DNA from: Palsa-504 sp963822765
GTDB taxonomy: Bacteria; Actinomycetota; Actinomycetes; Streptosporangiales; Streptosporangiaceae
Reading direction: 5' to 3'
DNA length: 64,000 bases
Assembly: GCA_963822765.1 (NCBI GenBank)
Contig: CAWGJL010000004.1
Coordinates: forward strand, 62,001 to 126,000
A model generated the notes under the pieces. That model ran no database searches and was not told the origin of the DNA. It saw nothing but the letters and a program-made list of their open reading frames with translations. Positions 9,142-17,034 of this stretch are shown here, in pieces (position 1 is the stretch's first letter; each line of letters opens with the position of its first letter). A program made the translations under genes and the position numbers.

Positions 9142-9966
9142 CTAACCGGAACGCGACCCAGGGCCCTCCTCGGCCGCCCATCCGGCCTCGGCCAGAACCT
9201 GCTGGTCGCGGCGGTCCAGGTCGCGCAGGGCCGCGATGAGGTCGGGACGGCGGGCCGCCGTGCGCCGCAGGGCCATGTCGCGGCGCCAGCGCGCGATCGC
9301 GGCGTGGTGGCCGGAAAGCAGGACCTCCGGCACCTCCAGGCCCCGCCATTCGCGCGGCCGGGTGTAGACGGGCCCCTCCAGCAGCCCGCGCATGCCCGGG
9401 TCCTGATCGCCGCCGAACGAGTCGTCGGTGGCGGAGGACGCGTTGCCGAGCACGCCGGGCAGCAGCCGCCCGACGGCCTCGACCATGACCAGCACCGCCG
9501 CCTCGCCGCCGGCCAGCACGTAGTCGCCGATGCTCACCTCGTCGACCGGCAGCCGGGCCCGCATGGCCGGTACCACCCGCCCGTCGATGCCCTCGTACCG
9601 GCCGCAGGCGAACACCAGCCACGGCTCGGCCGCGTACCGGGCGGCCAGGTCCTGGGTGAACGGCACCCCGCTGGGCGTCGGCACCACGAGCCGGGCCCCG
9701 GGCAGCCGGGCCCCGGGCCGCCGGGCGCCGGGCGGGCCGGCCAGGATCGCGTCCAGCGCGTCGCCCCAGACGTCCGGCTTCATGACCATGCCCGGGCCGC
9801 CGCCGAACGGCACGTCGTCGACGGTGTGGTGCACGTCGGTAGCCCAGGACCGCAGGTCGTGCACCCCGAACCCGATGTCCCCCCGGGCCGCCGCCTTCCC
9901 GATCAGCGAGACCCGCAGCGGGCCGTCGAAGTACTCGGGAAAGATCGTGACGATGTCGATGCGCAT
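9142..9966 (-). CDS. trmD: tRNA (guanine-N1)-methyltransferase
   Basis: TrmD methylates G37 of tRNAs with S-adenosylmethionine and so prevents frameshifting. The 274-residue product begins MRIDIVTIFPEYFDGPL and contains PFGGGPGMVM, YEGIDGRV and SIGDYVLAGGEAAVL, the trefoil-knot cofactor-binding region. The start overlaps the rimM stop (TGATG), which indicates translational coupling. There is a 128-bp gap to rplS. Confidence 0.93.
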   Translation of the reverse strand: MRIDIVTIFPEYFDGPLRVSLIGKAAARGDIGFGVHDLRSWATDVHHTVDDVPFGGGPGMVMKPDVWGDALDAILAGPPGARRPGARLPGARLVVPTPSGVPFTQDLAARYAAEPWLVFACGRYEGIDGRVVPAMRARLPVDEVSIGDYVLAGGEAAVLVMVEAVGRLLPGVLGNASSATDDSFGGDQDPGMRGLLEGPVYTRPREWRGLEVPEVLLSGHHAAIARWRRDMALRRTAARRPDLIAALRDLDRRDQQVLAEAGWAAEEGPGSRSG

Positions 9967-10508
9967 CAGGCCGGGCCGTGGTTCTCGGGGTCGAGCAGGC
10001 CGGCCGGCGGGTCGATGACGAGCACGCCGGCGGCCACGTCGACCTCCGGCACGATCGCCTTCACGAACGGCACCAGGTGCTCCTGGCCGGGAGCACGCTG
10101 AACCACGAGCAGGTCCTGGCCGTGATGCAGCACGTCGGTGACCACCCCGACCGCCTCGCCGGCCGACGTCCGCACGCAGAGCCCGATCAGCTCGTGGTCG
10201 CGGAACTCGTCCGGGTCGGCGGTCGGCGGCAGCTGGCTGGAATCCACGCTCAGCCAGCGGCCGGTCAGCTCCCCGGCCGCCGTCCGGTCGGTGATCCCGT
10301 CGAACGCGACCAGGAGCTGCCCGGAGTGCCAGCGCTTGGCGGCGACCCGGAGGACCTGGTCCGGCTGGGTACCGCCGTCGGCGGTAGGCCCGGCGTCCAG
10401 GCTGGCGCCCACGGCGAAGCGGAGGTCAGGCTCGTCAGTCCTGACCCCGACCACGACCTCGCCGCGGATCCCGTGCGGGCGGCCGATGCGGCCGACGATG
10501 ACCCGCAC
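9966..10508 (-). CDS. rimM: 16S rRNA processing protein RimM
   Basis: This 180-residue RimM starts at a GTG (VRVIVGRIGRPHGIRGEVVV) and has the two beta-barrel domains of the family, including DHELIGLCVRTSAGEAVGVV and LVPFVKAIVPEVDV in the PRC-barrel half. RimM binds ribosomal protein S19 and matures the 30S head. It is coupled to trmD, and its 5' end overlaps the khpA reading frame by 74 bases. Confidence 0.92.
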   Translation of the reverse strand: MRVIVGRIGRPHGIRGEVVVGVRTDEPDLRFAVGASLDAGPTADGGTQPDQVLRVAAKRWHSGQLLVAFDGITDRTAAGELTGRWLSVDSSQLPPTADPDEFRDHELIGLCVRTSAGEAVGVVTDVLHHGQDLLVVQRAPGQEHLVPFVKAIVPEVDVAAGVLVIDPPAGLLDPENHGPA

Positions 10509-10755
10509 CGGGTAAGCGGACCTCGTTCGCGTCCAGCAGGTCGATGCGCACGTAGCGACCCGACGCCAGGGCGCCGATCACCGTGCGCAGGGCCCGGGCG
10601 GTACGCCCGCCCCGGCCGATGACCTTGCCGAGGTCGTCGGGATGCACCCGCACCTCCAGGACGTTGCCCCGCCGCAGCGCACGGCTGCGGACGCGGACGT
10701 CATCCGGAAACTGGACGATGCCCCGGACCAGGTGCTCGAGGGCCTCCTCAAGCAC
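10435..10755 (-). CDS. khpA: KH-domain RNA-binding protein KhpA
   Basis: The protein begins at a GTG (MLEEALEHLVRGIVQFPDDV) and carries the KH loop GKVIGRGGRTARALRTV. KhpA is a small single-KH RNA chaperone encoded between rpsP and rimM in Gram-positive bacteria. Family members are about 75-85 residues. Here the frame runs to 106 residues, with an Arg/Pro/Gly-rich tail inside rimM. The excess suggests a lost stop or an indel near 10515-10535. The start lies one base beyond the rpsP stop. Confidence 0.85.
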   Translation of the reverse strand: MLEEALEHLVRGIVQFPDDVRVRSRALRRGNVLEVRVHPDDLGKVIGRGGRTARALRTVIGALASGRYVRIDLLDANEVRLPGAGHRRPHRPPARDPRRGRGRGQD

Positions 10756-10756
10756 G

Positions 10757-11440
10757 TCAGGCCTCAGTCCCTGCGTCAGCGGCAGCCTTGGCGGGCGGCT
10801 CGGCGGACGCGGCGGGGGCCTCCTCGGCCGGCGCTGCCTCGGCGGGCGCTGCCTCAGCCTCGGCCTTGGCGGGCGCTGCCTCGGCGGGCGCTGCCTCGGC
10901 CTTGGCGGACGCGGGCGCTGCCTCGGCCTTGGCGGTGGCGTCCTCGGCCTTGGCGGTGGCGTCCTCGGCCTTGGCCGGTGCGTCCTCGGCGGGCGCGGTC
11001 TCGGCCTTGGCTGACGTGGCCTTGGCCTTACCGCCGGCCGCGGACTTGGCCCGCGGGCCGCCCTTGGCCGAGGCCTTCTCGTCCTTTTCCTTGCTGGCCT
11101 GGCTGGCCTTGGCGGCGGCCTCGAAGGCTTCCTTCTTGTCCCCGCGCGGCGCGGCGGTCCGGAGGGTGCCTTCGCTCCCCGGCTCGCCGGTGAACTTCTG
11201 CCAGTCCCCGGTGACCTTGAGCAGGACGCGGACCGGGTCCGTGGGCTGGGCGCCCACCGACAGCCAGTGCTGAACCCGCTCGGAGTTCACTTCGATGAGG
11301 GAGGGCTCGGCCTTGGGGTGGTACTTGCCGATCTCCTCGATGGCGCGCCCGTCGCGCTTGGTGCGCGAATCGGCGACGACGATCCGGTAGTAGGGCTCCC
11401 GGATTTTGCCCAGGCGCTTCAGCTTGATCTTGACAGCCAC
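10757..11440 (-). CDS. rpsP: 30S ribosomal protein S16 with long Ala/Lys/Glu tail
   Basis: The first ~85 residues (VAVKIKLKRLGKIREPYYR, VVADSRTKRDGRAIEEIG, LSVGAQPTDPVRVLLK) are S16, a 30S assembly protein. The start is the GTG at 11440 with GGGAGAAG upstream. About 110 further residues form a low-complexity tail built on repeats such as KAEDAT and KAEAAPAEAAPA. Actinobacterial S16 proteins often have extra C-terminal sequence, but this tail (227 residues in total) is unusually long and repetitive. It is the first gene of rpsP-khpA-rimM-trmD. Confidence 0.92.
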   Translation of the reverse strand: MAVKIKLKRLGKIREPYYRIVVADSRTKRDGRAIEEIGKYHPKAEPSLIEVNSERVQHWLSVGAQPTDPVRVLLKVTGDWQKFTGEPGSEGTLRTAAPRGDKKEAFEAAAKASQASKEKDEKASAKGGPRAKSAAGGKAKATSAKAETAPAEDAPAKAEDATAKAEDATAKAEAAPASAKAEAAPAEAAPAKAEAEAAPAEAAPAEEAPAASAEPPAKAAADAGTEA

Positions 11441-11671
11441 GGCTGTGGTCTTCTCCCAGCGATAGATGCGAAGCGGCGGCCCCGCACCGGCCGGGGACCA
11501 GCCGAGGGGACCACTCAGATGAGCCAGGCCGGGCAAACGGTGAGAGGGCGTCGCATGGCCTGACGGTCAGCCTCACATTGTGCCAGACAACCGCCGCTGA
11601 CTAGTAATCGTCACCTCGGATGGGAACAGTAAGTCATGCGGCGCTCACGAGACGGATGGGGGTGTCCGGGG

Positions 11672-11771
11672 CCCCGCGAGCCGAAGGGCGCGCCGCCGAC
11701 TGGACTGAGGAGCGACGAAGGAGCGACGAGGGAAGGAGGCGGGTCAAGAGCGCCCGGAGGCGAGTGGGGGG
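11672..11771. repeat. Dispersed 100-bp intergenic repeat, copy A
   Basis: The repeat begins CCCCGCGAGCC and ends GGCGAGTGGGGGG, so its ends are imperfect inverted repeats. Its core has GACTGGACTGA followed by purine-rich GAGCGACGAAGGAGCGA. The copy at 49383-49482 has the same length and order with few differences. A third, internally deleted copy lies at 52698-52770. All three are intergenic. Confidence 0.75.
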
Positions 11772-11848
11772 ATAACAGATCACATTCGCACTGGCCACGG
11801 GGGTCGGGGCGGGCGGTGTCACGGATTGAAACAGTTACATAACGTGCG

Positions 11849-11878
11849 TTGACTATCCGCAAAATGACATCCTAGCGT
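11849..11878 (+). promoter_or_regulatory. Promoter candidate for the ABC importer operon
   Basis: TTGACT (11849-11854) and TAGCGT (11873-11878) are separated by 18 bases, a fair match to a housekeeping sigma promoter. The pair lies ~215 bases upstream of the substrate-binding protein start, in the AT-richest part of the gap. Confidence 0.45.
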
Positions 11879-12097
11879 TGCCATACTGTTCTTTATATGC
11901 ACGGCCGTTCGCACAGCGCACGAAGGGTGGGCGCACGGATCTGGGACGGGCGCGCAGCTACCGCGAAACGAACTCCAGATAGCGATAGGAGCCCGCACAC
12001 CAGGCATCCGGGGTCCCGGCGGGGATCATGGTGTCACGGTGTCACTTCATAAAGCGGTCCCGCGCCTTGGCGCGACCTCAAAGGGAGATCGATGCAC

Positions 12098-13546
12098 ATG
12101 AGTGACCAGACAGCCCAGGGGTCAGGGGGCTACGGGGGGCCGGACAGCCAGCCCGTAAGCGGAGGGGTCGTGTCCACCGGGGTGACCCGACGCGGCCTGC
12201 TGCGCGCGGCCGGGGCCGGCGCGGCCGTCGTGGGCGGCGGCGGACTGCTCGAGGCCTGCAGCTCCAGCATCAAGGGTGCCTCTTCTTCTTCTTCTTCGTC
12301 GTCGTCGTCGTCCTCGTCCTCGTCCACCGCGGGCGGCAGCACGCAGCCCATCGTGATCGGCTTCATCCACCCGCTCACCGGCCCGCTGGGGGAATTCGGC
12401 ACCTCCGACAACTGGATCGTCAACACGATCCTGGCCACGTCGCAGTACAAGAACGGGTTCAAGATCGGCGGGAAGAGCTACCCGGTCACGATCAAGTCCT
12501 ACGACACCCAGTCCGACCCCACCAAGGCGGGTCAGCTGGCCAGCCAGGCGATCCTCACCGACAAGGTGGACCTGCTCCTCACGTCCTCCACGCCCGAGAC
12601 GGTCAACCCGGTCGCGACCCAGGCCGAGAAGCTGGGCTGCCCGCTGGTCTGCGGCAACGTCCCGTGGCAATCCTGGTACGTGAACCTGGGCGGCAACCCG
12701 ACCCCGGGCAAGTCGACGTTCAAGCCCACCTGGACGACGATGTACTTCCTGGGCGTCAACGACCTGTGCAACTCCTTCATCCCGATGTGGAACAAGATCC
12801 ACGCCCAGCTGGGCACGGACAAGGTCGCCGCGTGCATGTTCCCCAACGACTCGGACGGCAACGCCTTCCGCGGGGCGTGGCCGCTGTTCGCCGGGCCAGG
12901 CTACACACTGATCGACCCGCCCGCCTACACCGACGGGCTGACCAGCTACTCCTCGTTCATCAGCCAGTTCAAGTCGAAGAACTGCGAGTTCTTCACCAAC
13001 GTGCCGCTGCCGCCCGACTTCAACACGATGTGGAAGCAGGCCGCCCAGCAGGGCTACAAGCCGAAGCTGGCCACCGTGGCCAAGGTGCTGCTGTTCCCGG
13101 CGGACGTGACCGCGCTCGGCTCGCTGGTCAACAACGTCGCCACCGACGCCTGGTGGACGCCGAACATGCCGTGGAAGTCCTCGCTCACCGGGGAAACCTG
13201 CGCGCAGATCGCCGCCGCGTTCACCTCGGCCACCGGATCGCAGTGGGTCCAGTCGCTGTCCAACTACAGCCTCTTCGAGGTCGCGTACGCGGCCATGACC
13301 TCGGTGAACAACCCGCACGACAAGGCCGAGGTGGCCGCGGCGCTGTTCAAGGTGAACATCGAGGGCGTCGCCGGGCAGCTCGACTGGACCTCAAGCAAGA
13401 ACCCGGCGCCTGGTGTGGTGGACACGCCCTGCGTCGGCGTGCAGTGGAAGCCGAACAGCAAGTACGGCTGGTCAATGGAGGTCGTCGACAATACGCTGAT
13501 GCCGAACGTGCCCCTCACCGCGACGCTCGAGCCGACGAACAAATAA
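12098..13546 (+). CDS. ABC transporter substrate-binding lipoprotein, Tat-exported, branched-chain amino-acid type
   Basis: The N-terminus has a twin-arginine signal (TRRGLLRAAGAGAAV) ending in a lipobox (LLEAC). A run of Ser encoded by a TCN microsatellite (12279-12330) follows, then a periplasmic-binding type I domain (IVIGFIHPLTGPLGEFG). This family captures amino acids, urea or related small solutes for LivGFHM importers. ATGs at 12092 and 12098 both fit; GGGAG at 12083 is better spaced for 12098 (482 residues). It leads the importer operon. The ligand cannot be assigned. Confidence 0.88.
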   Translation: MSDQTAQGSGGYGGPDSQPVSGGVVSTGVTRRGLLRAAGAGAAVVGGGGLLEACSSSIKGASSSSSSSSSSSSSSSTAGGSTQPIVIGFIHPLTGPLGEFGTSDNWIVNTILATSQYKNGFKIGGKSYPVTIKSYDTQSDPTKAGQLASQAILTDKVDLLLTSSTPETVNPVATQAEKLGCPLVCGNVPWQSWYVNLGGNPTPGKSTFKPTWTTMYFLGVNDLCNSFIPMWNKIHAQLGTDKVAACMFPNDSDGNAFRGAWPLFAGPGYTLIDPPAYTDGLTSYSSFISQFKSKNCEFFTNVPLPPDFNTMWKQAAQQGYKPKLATVAKVLLFPADVTALGSLVNNVATDAWWTPNMPWKSSLTGETCAQIAAAFTSATGSQWVQSLSNYSLFEVAYAAMTSVNNPHDKAEVAAALFKVNIEGVAGQLDWTSSKNPAPGVVDTPCVGVQWKPNSKYGWSMEVVDNTLMPNVPLTATLEPTNK

Positions 13547-13550
13547 CCGG

Positions 13551-14333
13551 ATGGCCGAACCACTGCTTGAACTGCACCACGTGACGAAACGGTTCGGCCG
13601 GGTCGTCATCGCCGAGGACCTGTCGTTCGCGGTCGGATCCGGGGACACGGTCGGGATCGTGGGGCCGAACGGAGCGGGCAAGACCAGCCTGTTCGGCCTC
13701 ATCTCGGGTGACCTGTCGCCCGGGGCGGGAAGCGTCTCCTTCGCCGGGCGCCCGGTCACCAAGCTGGACGCGGCGGCCCGGTGCAGGCTCGGCATCGGCC
13801 GCACGTATCAGGTGCCGCGGCCCTTCGGGGACATGACCGTGTTCGAGAACGTGCTGGTCGCCGCGCAGCAAGGCGCCGGGCTGCGGCGCCGGGCCAGCTA
13901 CGTGGCGGCCGGGGAGGCCCTGGAGCGGGCCGACATGACCGGCGAGGCGAACCTGCCCGCCGAACGGCTCGGCCTGCTGCAGCGCAAGCGGCTGGAACTC
14001 GCCCGCGCGCTCGCGTCGCAGCCGAAGCTGCTGCTGCTCGACGAGGTGGCCGGCGGCCTGACCGACCCGGAGGTCGCGCAGCTGGTCGAGATCGTCCGCG
14101 GGGTGAACGCCGAGGGCATCACGGTGATCTGGATCGAGCACGTGGTGCGGGCGCTGGTGGCCGTGGTGACCAGGCTGATCTGCCTGGCCGGCGGGCAGTT
14201 CGTGGGGGACGGCGACCCGGCGCAGGTGCTGGCCAACCCGGCGGTCCGCGAGGTCTTCCTCGGCTCCGAGGTCACCGCCTCCCTCACCGCCGGCACGCTG
14301 AGCGAGGACGTCAGCCCGGGAGAGCCGCAGTGA
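13551..14333 (+). CDS. livG: ABC transporter ATP-binding protein, LivG type
   Basis: The 260-residue ATPase has Walker A GPNGAGKTS, Walker B LLLLDEVAGGLTD and the H-loop region IEHVV. The signature loop is degenerate (NLPAERLGLLQRKRLELARAL). The sequence order and C-terminus (DGDPAQVLANPAVREVFLG) are typical of LivG. It energises uptake together with the LivF-like subunit. It begins four bases after the binding-protein stop and overlaps the next gene by GTGA. Confidence 0.88.
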   Translation: MAEPLLELHHVTKRFGRVVIAEDLSFAVGSGDTVGIVGPNGAGKTSLFGLISGDLSPGAGSVSFAGRPVTKLDAAARCRLGIGRTYQVPRPFGDMTVFENVLVAAQQGAGLRRRASYVAAGEALERADMTGEANLPAERLGLLQRKRLELARALASQPKLLLLDEVAGGLTDPEVAQLVEIVRGVNAEGITVIWIEHVVRALVAVVTRLICLAGGQFVGDGDPAQVLANPAVREVFLGSEVTASLTAGTLSEDVSPGEPQ

Positions 14334-15086
14334 GCGAGGCGCGGGGCGAAGCGAGCCAGCCGATACTGGAGGTTCGCGACCTGACCGTGCATCACGGGCA
14401 GCTGCGCGCGCTGGACCGGATCTCGCTGCGGGTGCTGCCGGGCGAGGTGTACGCCATCATCGGCGCCAACGGGGCGGGCAAGTCGACGCTGCTGCGCACG
14501 ATCGCCGGCCTGCACCACCCCACCGAGGGCTCGATCCGCTACGACGGCCAGGACGTGACCAGGATCCGGCCCGAACGCCGGGCCACCAGCGGGATCGCCA
14601 TGGTGCCGGAGGGCCGGCGCCTGTTCGGATCGCTCACGGTCGAGGAGAACCTGCAGATCGGCGCGACCTACGCGCGGAAGGGACCCGTGGACGATCGACC
14701 GGGTCTACGAGCTGTTCTCCTGGATGAGGGACCGGCGGGCCCAGCGCACCGAGCAGCTTTCCGGCGGCGAGCAGCAGGCGGTGGCCATCGGCCGGGCGCT
14801 GGTGGCCAACCCGCGGGTGCTGCTGCTCGACGAGCTGTCCCTGGGCCTGGCGCCGGTGGTCGTGCAGCGGATCTACGGCATGATGCCCCAGATCCTGGCC
14901 AGCGGGCTGACCGTGCTGCTGGTCGAGCAGGACGTGAGCCAGGCGCTGCGGGTGGCCTCGCACCTGCAGTGCCTGCTGGAGGGGCGGACCACGCTGGAAG
15001 GCAAGCCGTCGGACGTCACCGCGGCCGAGGTCGAGGCCGCGTACTTCGGATTGCGGTCCGCGCCGGCCGAGGAAACGGAGGCCTAA
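14330..15086 (+). CDS. livF: ABC transporter ATP-binding protein, LivF type, frameshifted
   Basis: The N-terminal frame from the GTG at 14330 carries Walker A IIGANGAGKSTLL and GIAMVPEGRRLFGSLTVEEN, a LivF hallmark. The second part, with signature LSGGEQQAVAIGRAL and Walker B LLLDELSLGLAP, is in another frame. Removing one C near 14686 reads GPWTIDRVYELFSWM through the junction and gives ~251 residues. The other importer genes are intact, so a sequence error is likely. It overlaps livG (GTGA) and livH (TAATG). Confidence 0.85.
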
Positions 15087-15961
15087 TGGTCTGGGTCAAC
15101 CAAGTCATCCAGGGGATCTTGACCGGCGGCCTGTACGCGCTGTTCGCGTGCGGGCTCTCGCTGATGTTCGGGGTCATGAAGGTGGTCAACCTGGCGCACG
15201 GCGACCTGGCGATCGTCGGCGGCTACGTCGCGGTCGGCGTCATCACGGTCACCCACGTCCCGGTGCTGTGGTCGTTCGTGATCGTGGTGCCGCTGATGGC
15301 GGTGCTGGGCTACGTGCTGCAGCGGACCGTGATCCAGGCCGCGCTCGACCGCAGCGTGCTGACCACGCTGCTGGTCACGTTCGGGTTGTCGGTGGTGATC
15401 GAGAACGCGCTGCTGGAGTTCTTCACCGCCGGCAGCCACTCGCTCGGGGTCGGCAACGCGATCATCACCAGCTCGTTCTCGATCGGCTCGCAGATCAGCA
15501 TCGCCTACCTGGGGCTGCTGATCTTCGCCGTGGCGGTGGTGGTCCTGACCGGCCTGCAGTACTTCTTGTCCCGGTCGAGATACGGGCGGATGATCCGGGC
15601 CGTGGCCGACGACAAGGAGGCGGCCCAGCTGTCCGGGATCGACTACCGGCACGTGTTCGGCATCGCGGCGGCCATCGCGTTCGGCACGGTGGCGCTGGCT
15701 GGCATCGCGTACGGCATGACCAGCCAGTTCGCGCCGAGCACGGGAACCGACACGATCTTGCTGTTCGCGTTCGCCGCGGTGGTCATCGGCGGGCTCGGCT
15801 CGCTGTGGGGCACGCTGCTCGGCGGCGTGATCCTCGGCGTGGCCCAGGCCATCGGTGCCCAGATCAACGGTTCTGACGAGCTCCTGGCCGGGTACATCGT
15901 CTTCCTGGTCGTGCTGGTCGTGCGCCCGCAGGGGCTCATCGCCCGGGGGGCGCAGTCGTGA
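15086..15961 (+). CDS. livH: Branched-chain amino-acid type ABC permease LivH
   Basis: This is a 291-residue, roughly eight-span permease. It has the family N-terminus GILTGGLYALFACGLSL, the cytoplasmic coupling loop SRYGRMIRAVADDKEAAQLSG and a C-terminal GGLGSLWGTLLGGV span. It forms the membrane channel with LivM. It overlaps livF by one base and livM by GTGA, so the operon is tightly coupled. Confidence 0.9.
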   Translation: MVWVNQVIQGILTGGLYALFACGLSLMFGVMKVVNLAHGDLAIVGGYVAVGVITVTHVPVLWSFVIVVPLMAVLGYVLQRTVIQAALDRSVLTTLLVTFGLSVVIENALLEFFTAGSHSLGVGNAIITSSFSIGSQISIAYLGLLIFAVAVVVLTGLQYFLSRSRYGRMIRAVADDKEAAQLSGIDYRHVFGIAAAIAFGTVALAGIAYGMTSQFAPSTGTDTILLFAFAAVVIGGLGSLWGTLLGGVILGVAQAIGAQINGSDELLAGYIVFLVVLVVRPQGLIARGAQS

Positions 15962-17025
15962 CCGCGGTGGCTGAAACCACGGCCCGTTCGGCCGAAAAAT
16001 ACCGGGTGACCCGGTCACGTAGGAACGTGGCCTGGACCGGGCTCGGCGCCCTGGTGGTCGTGGTGGTGCTCGCGCTGTTCCCGTACCTGGTGGGGGCCGG
16101 CACCGAAACCATCCTGGTGCAGGCGTTCATCATCTTGACCCTGGCCAGCATGTGGAACCTGCTGGCCGGGTACGCGGGCCTGGTATCGGTGGGACAGCAG
16201 GCGTTCGTGGGGCTCGGGGCGTACTTCGTGCTGATCCTGAACATCCACAACCTGTCGATGTTCACCGCGCTGCCGATCGCGGCCATCGGCTGCGGCGTGG
16301 CCGCCGTGCCGATGTGGTGGCTGGTCGCGCGGCTGCGCAGCGGATACTTCGCGATCGCCACCTGGGTGCTCGCGACGACCGTCTCGCTGATCATCCAGAA
16401 GTTCCCCTCCATCGGCGGCGGGACCGGCCTGTCGCTGCCGCACACGCCCGACCTCAGTTCGGCGGTGCTGGAGGCGTACACGTACTGGATCGGGCTGGCC
16501 GTCACGGTGCTCGCCCTGGCCGGCGTGTACCTGCTGCTGCGCAGCAGGCTGGGGCTGGTGCTCACCGCGGTCAGAGATGACGAAGTGGCCGCGCGCAGCT
16601 CGGGCGCGCGGGTGGGCGTGGCCCGGATGCTGGTCTTCGTGGTGGCCGGGGTCGGGTGCGGCGCGGCCGGCGCGCTGCTGGCCGTCAGCCAGCTGATCAT
16701 CCAGCCCAACGCGGTGTTCAACGTGCAGTGGACGGCGTACATGGCGTTCGCGGTGATCATCGGCGGGCTGGGCACGATCGAGGGGCCGATCCTGGGCACG
16801 ATCGTGTACATGGTCCTGCAGCAGACGCTGCAGTCCTACAACGTCTGGTACCTGATCATCTTGGGCCTGGTCGCGATGGCCGTGGCGATCTTCGCGCGGC
16901 GCGGGCTGTGGGGCCTGGTCGACGACCACCTGCACGTCCGGCTGTTCCCGGTCGGGTACTGGCTGTGGGATCCGGACTCGCGCGGTCGCGGCCTGGCCCG
17001 GCGCCGGGGCGGCCGGCACAGCTAG
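15958..17025 (+). CDS. livM: Branched-chain amino-acid type ABC permease LivM
   Basis: This 355-residue membrane protein shows the LivM features MWNLLAGYAGLVSVGQQAF, the loop GLVLTAVRDDEVAARSSG, and the span IIGGLGTIEGPILGT. A basic cytoplasmic tail closes the protein. It is the last gene of the importer. The DNA ligase gene starts nine bases downstream on the same strand and may be read through. Confidence 0.9.
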   Translation: MTAVAETTARSAEKYRVTRSRRNVAWTGLGALVVVVVLALFPYLVGAGTETILVQAFIILTLASMWNLLAGYAGLVSVGQQAFVGLGAYFVLILNIHNLSMFTALPIAAIGCGVAAVPMWWLVARLRSGYFAIATWVLATTVSLIIQKFPSIGGGTGLSLPHTPDLSSAVLEAYTYWIGLAVTVLALAGVYLLLRSRLGLVLTAVRDDEVAARSSGARVGVARMLVFVVAGVGCGAAGALLAVSQLIIQPNAVFNVQWTAYMAFAVIIGGLGTIEGPILGTIVYMVLQQTLQSYNVWYLIILGLVAMAVAIFARRGLWGLVDDHLHVRLFPVGYWLWDPDSRGRGLARRRGGRHS

Positions 17026-17034
17026 GTTGGGTGC

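Larger units (their letters stand above)
11441..12097. other. Long intergenic region between divergent rpsP and the ABC importer
   Basis: No credible gene is seen in these ~650 bases. The region holds the leader of rpsP, a 100-bp dispersed repeat (11672-11771), an AT-richer stretch with a promoter-like pair (11849-11878), and the direct repeat GGTGTCAC at about 12028-12043, upstream of the importer. Confidence 0.6.

Noticed and set aside
11611..11862. Small minus-strand genes over the 11.7-kb repeat
   Set aside because: The open frames arise from the dispersed repeat itself, which also gives similar frames at 49.4 kb.
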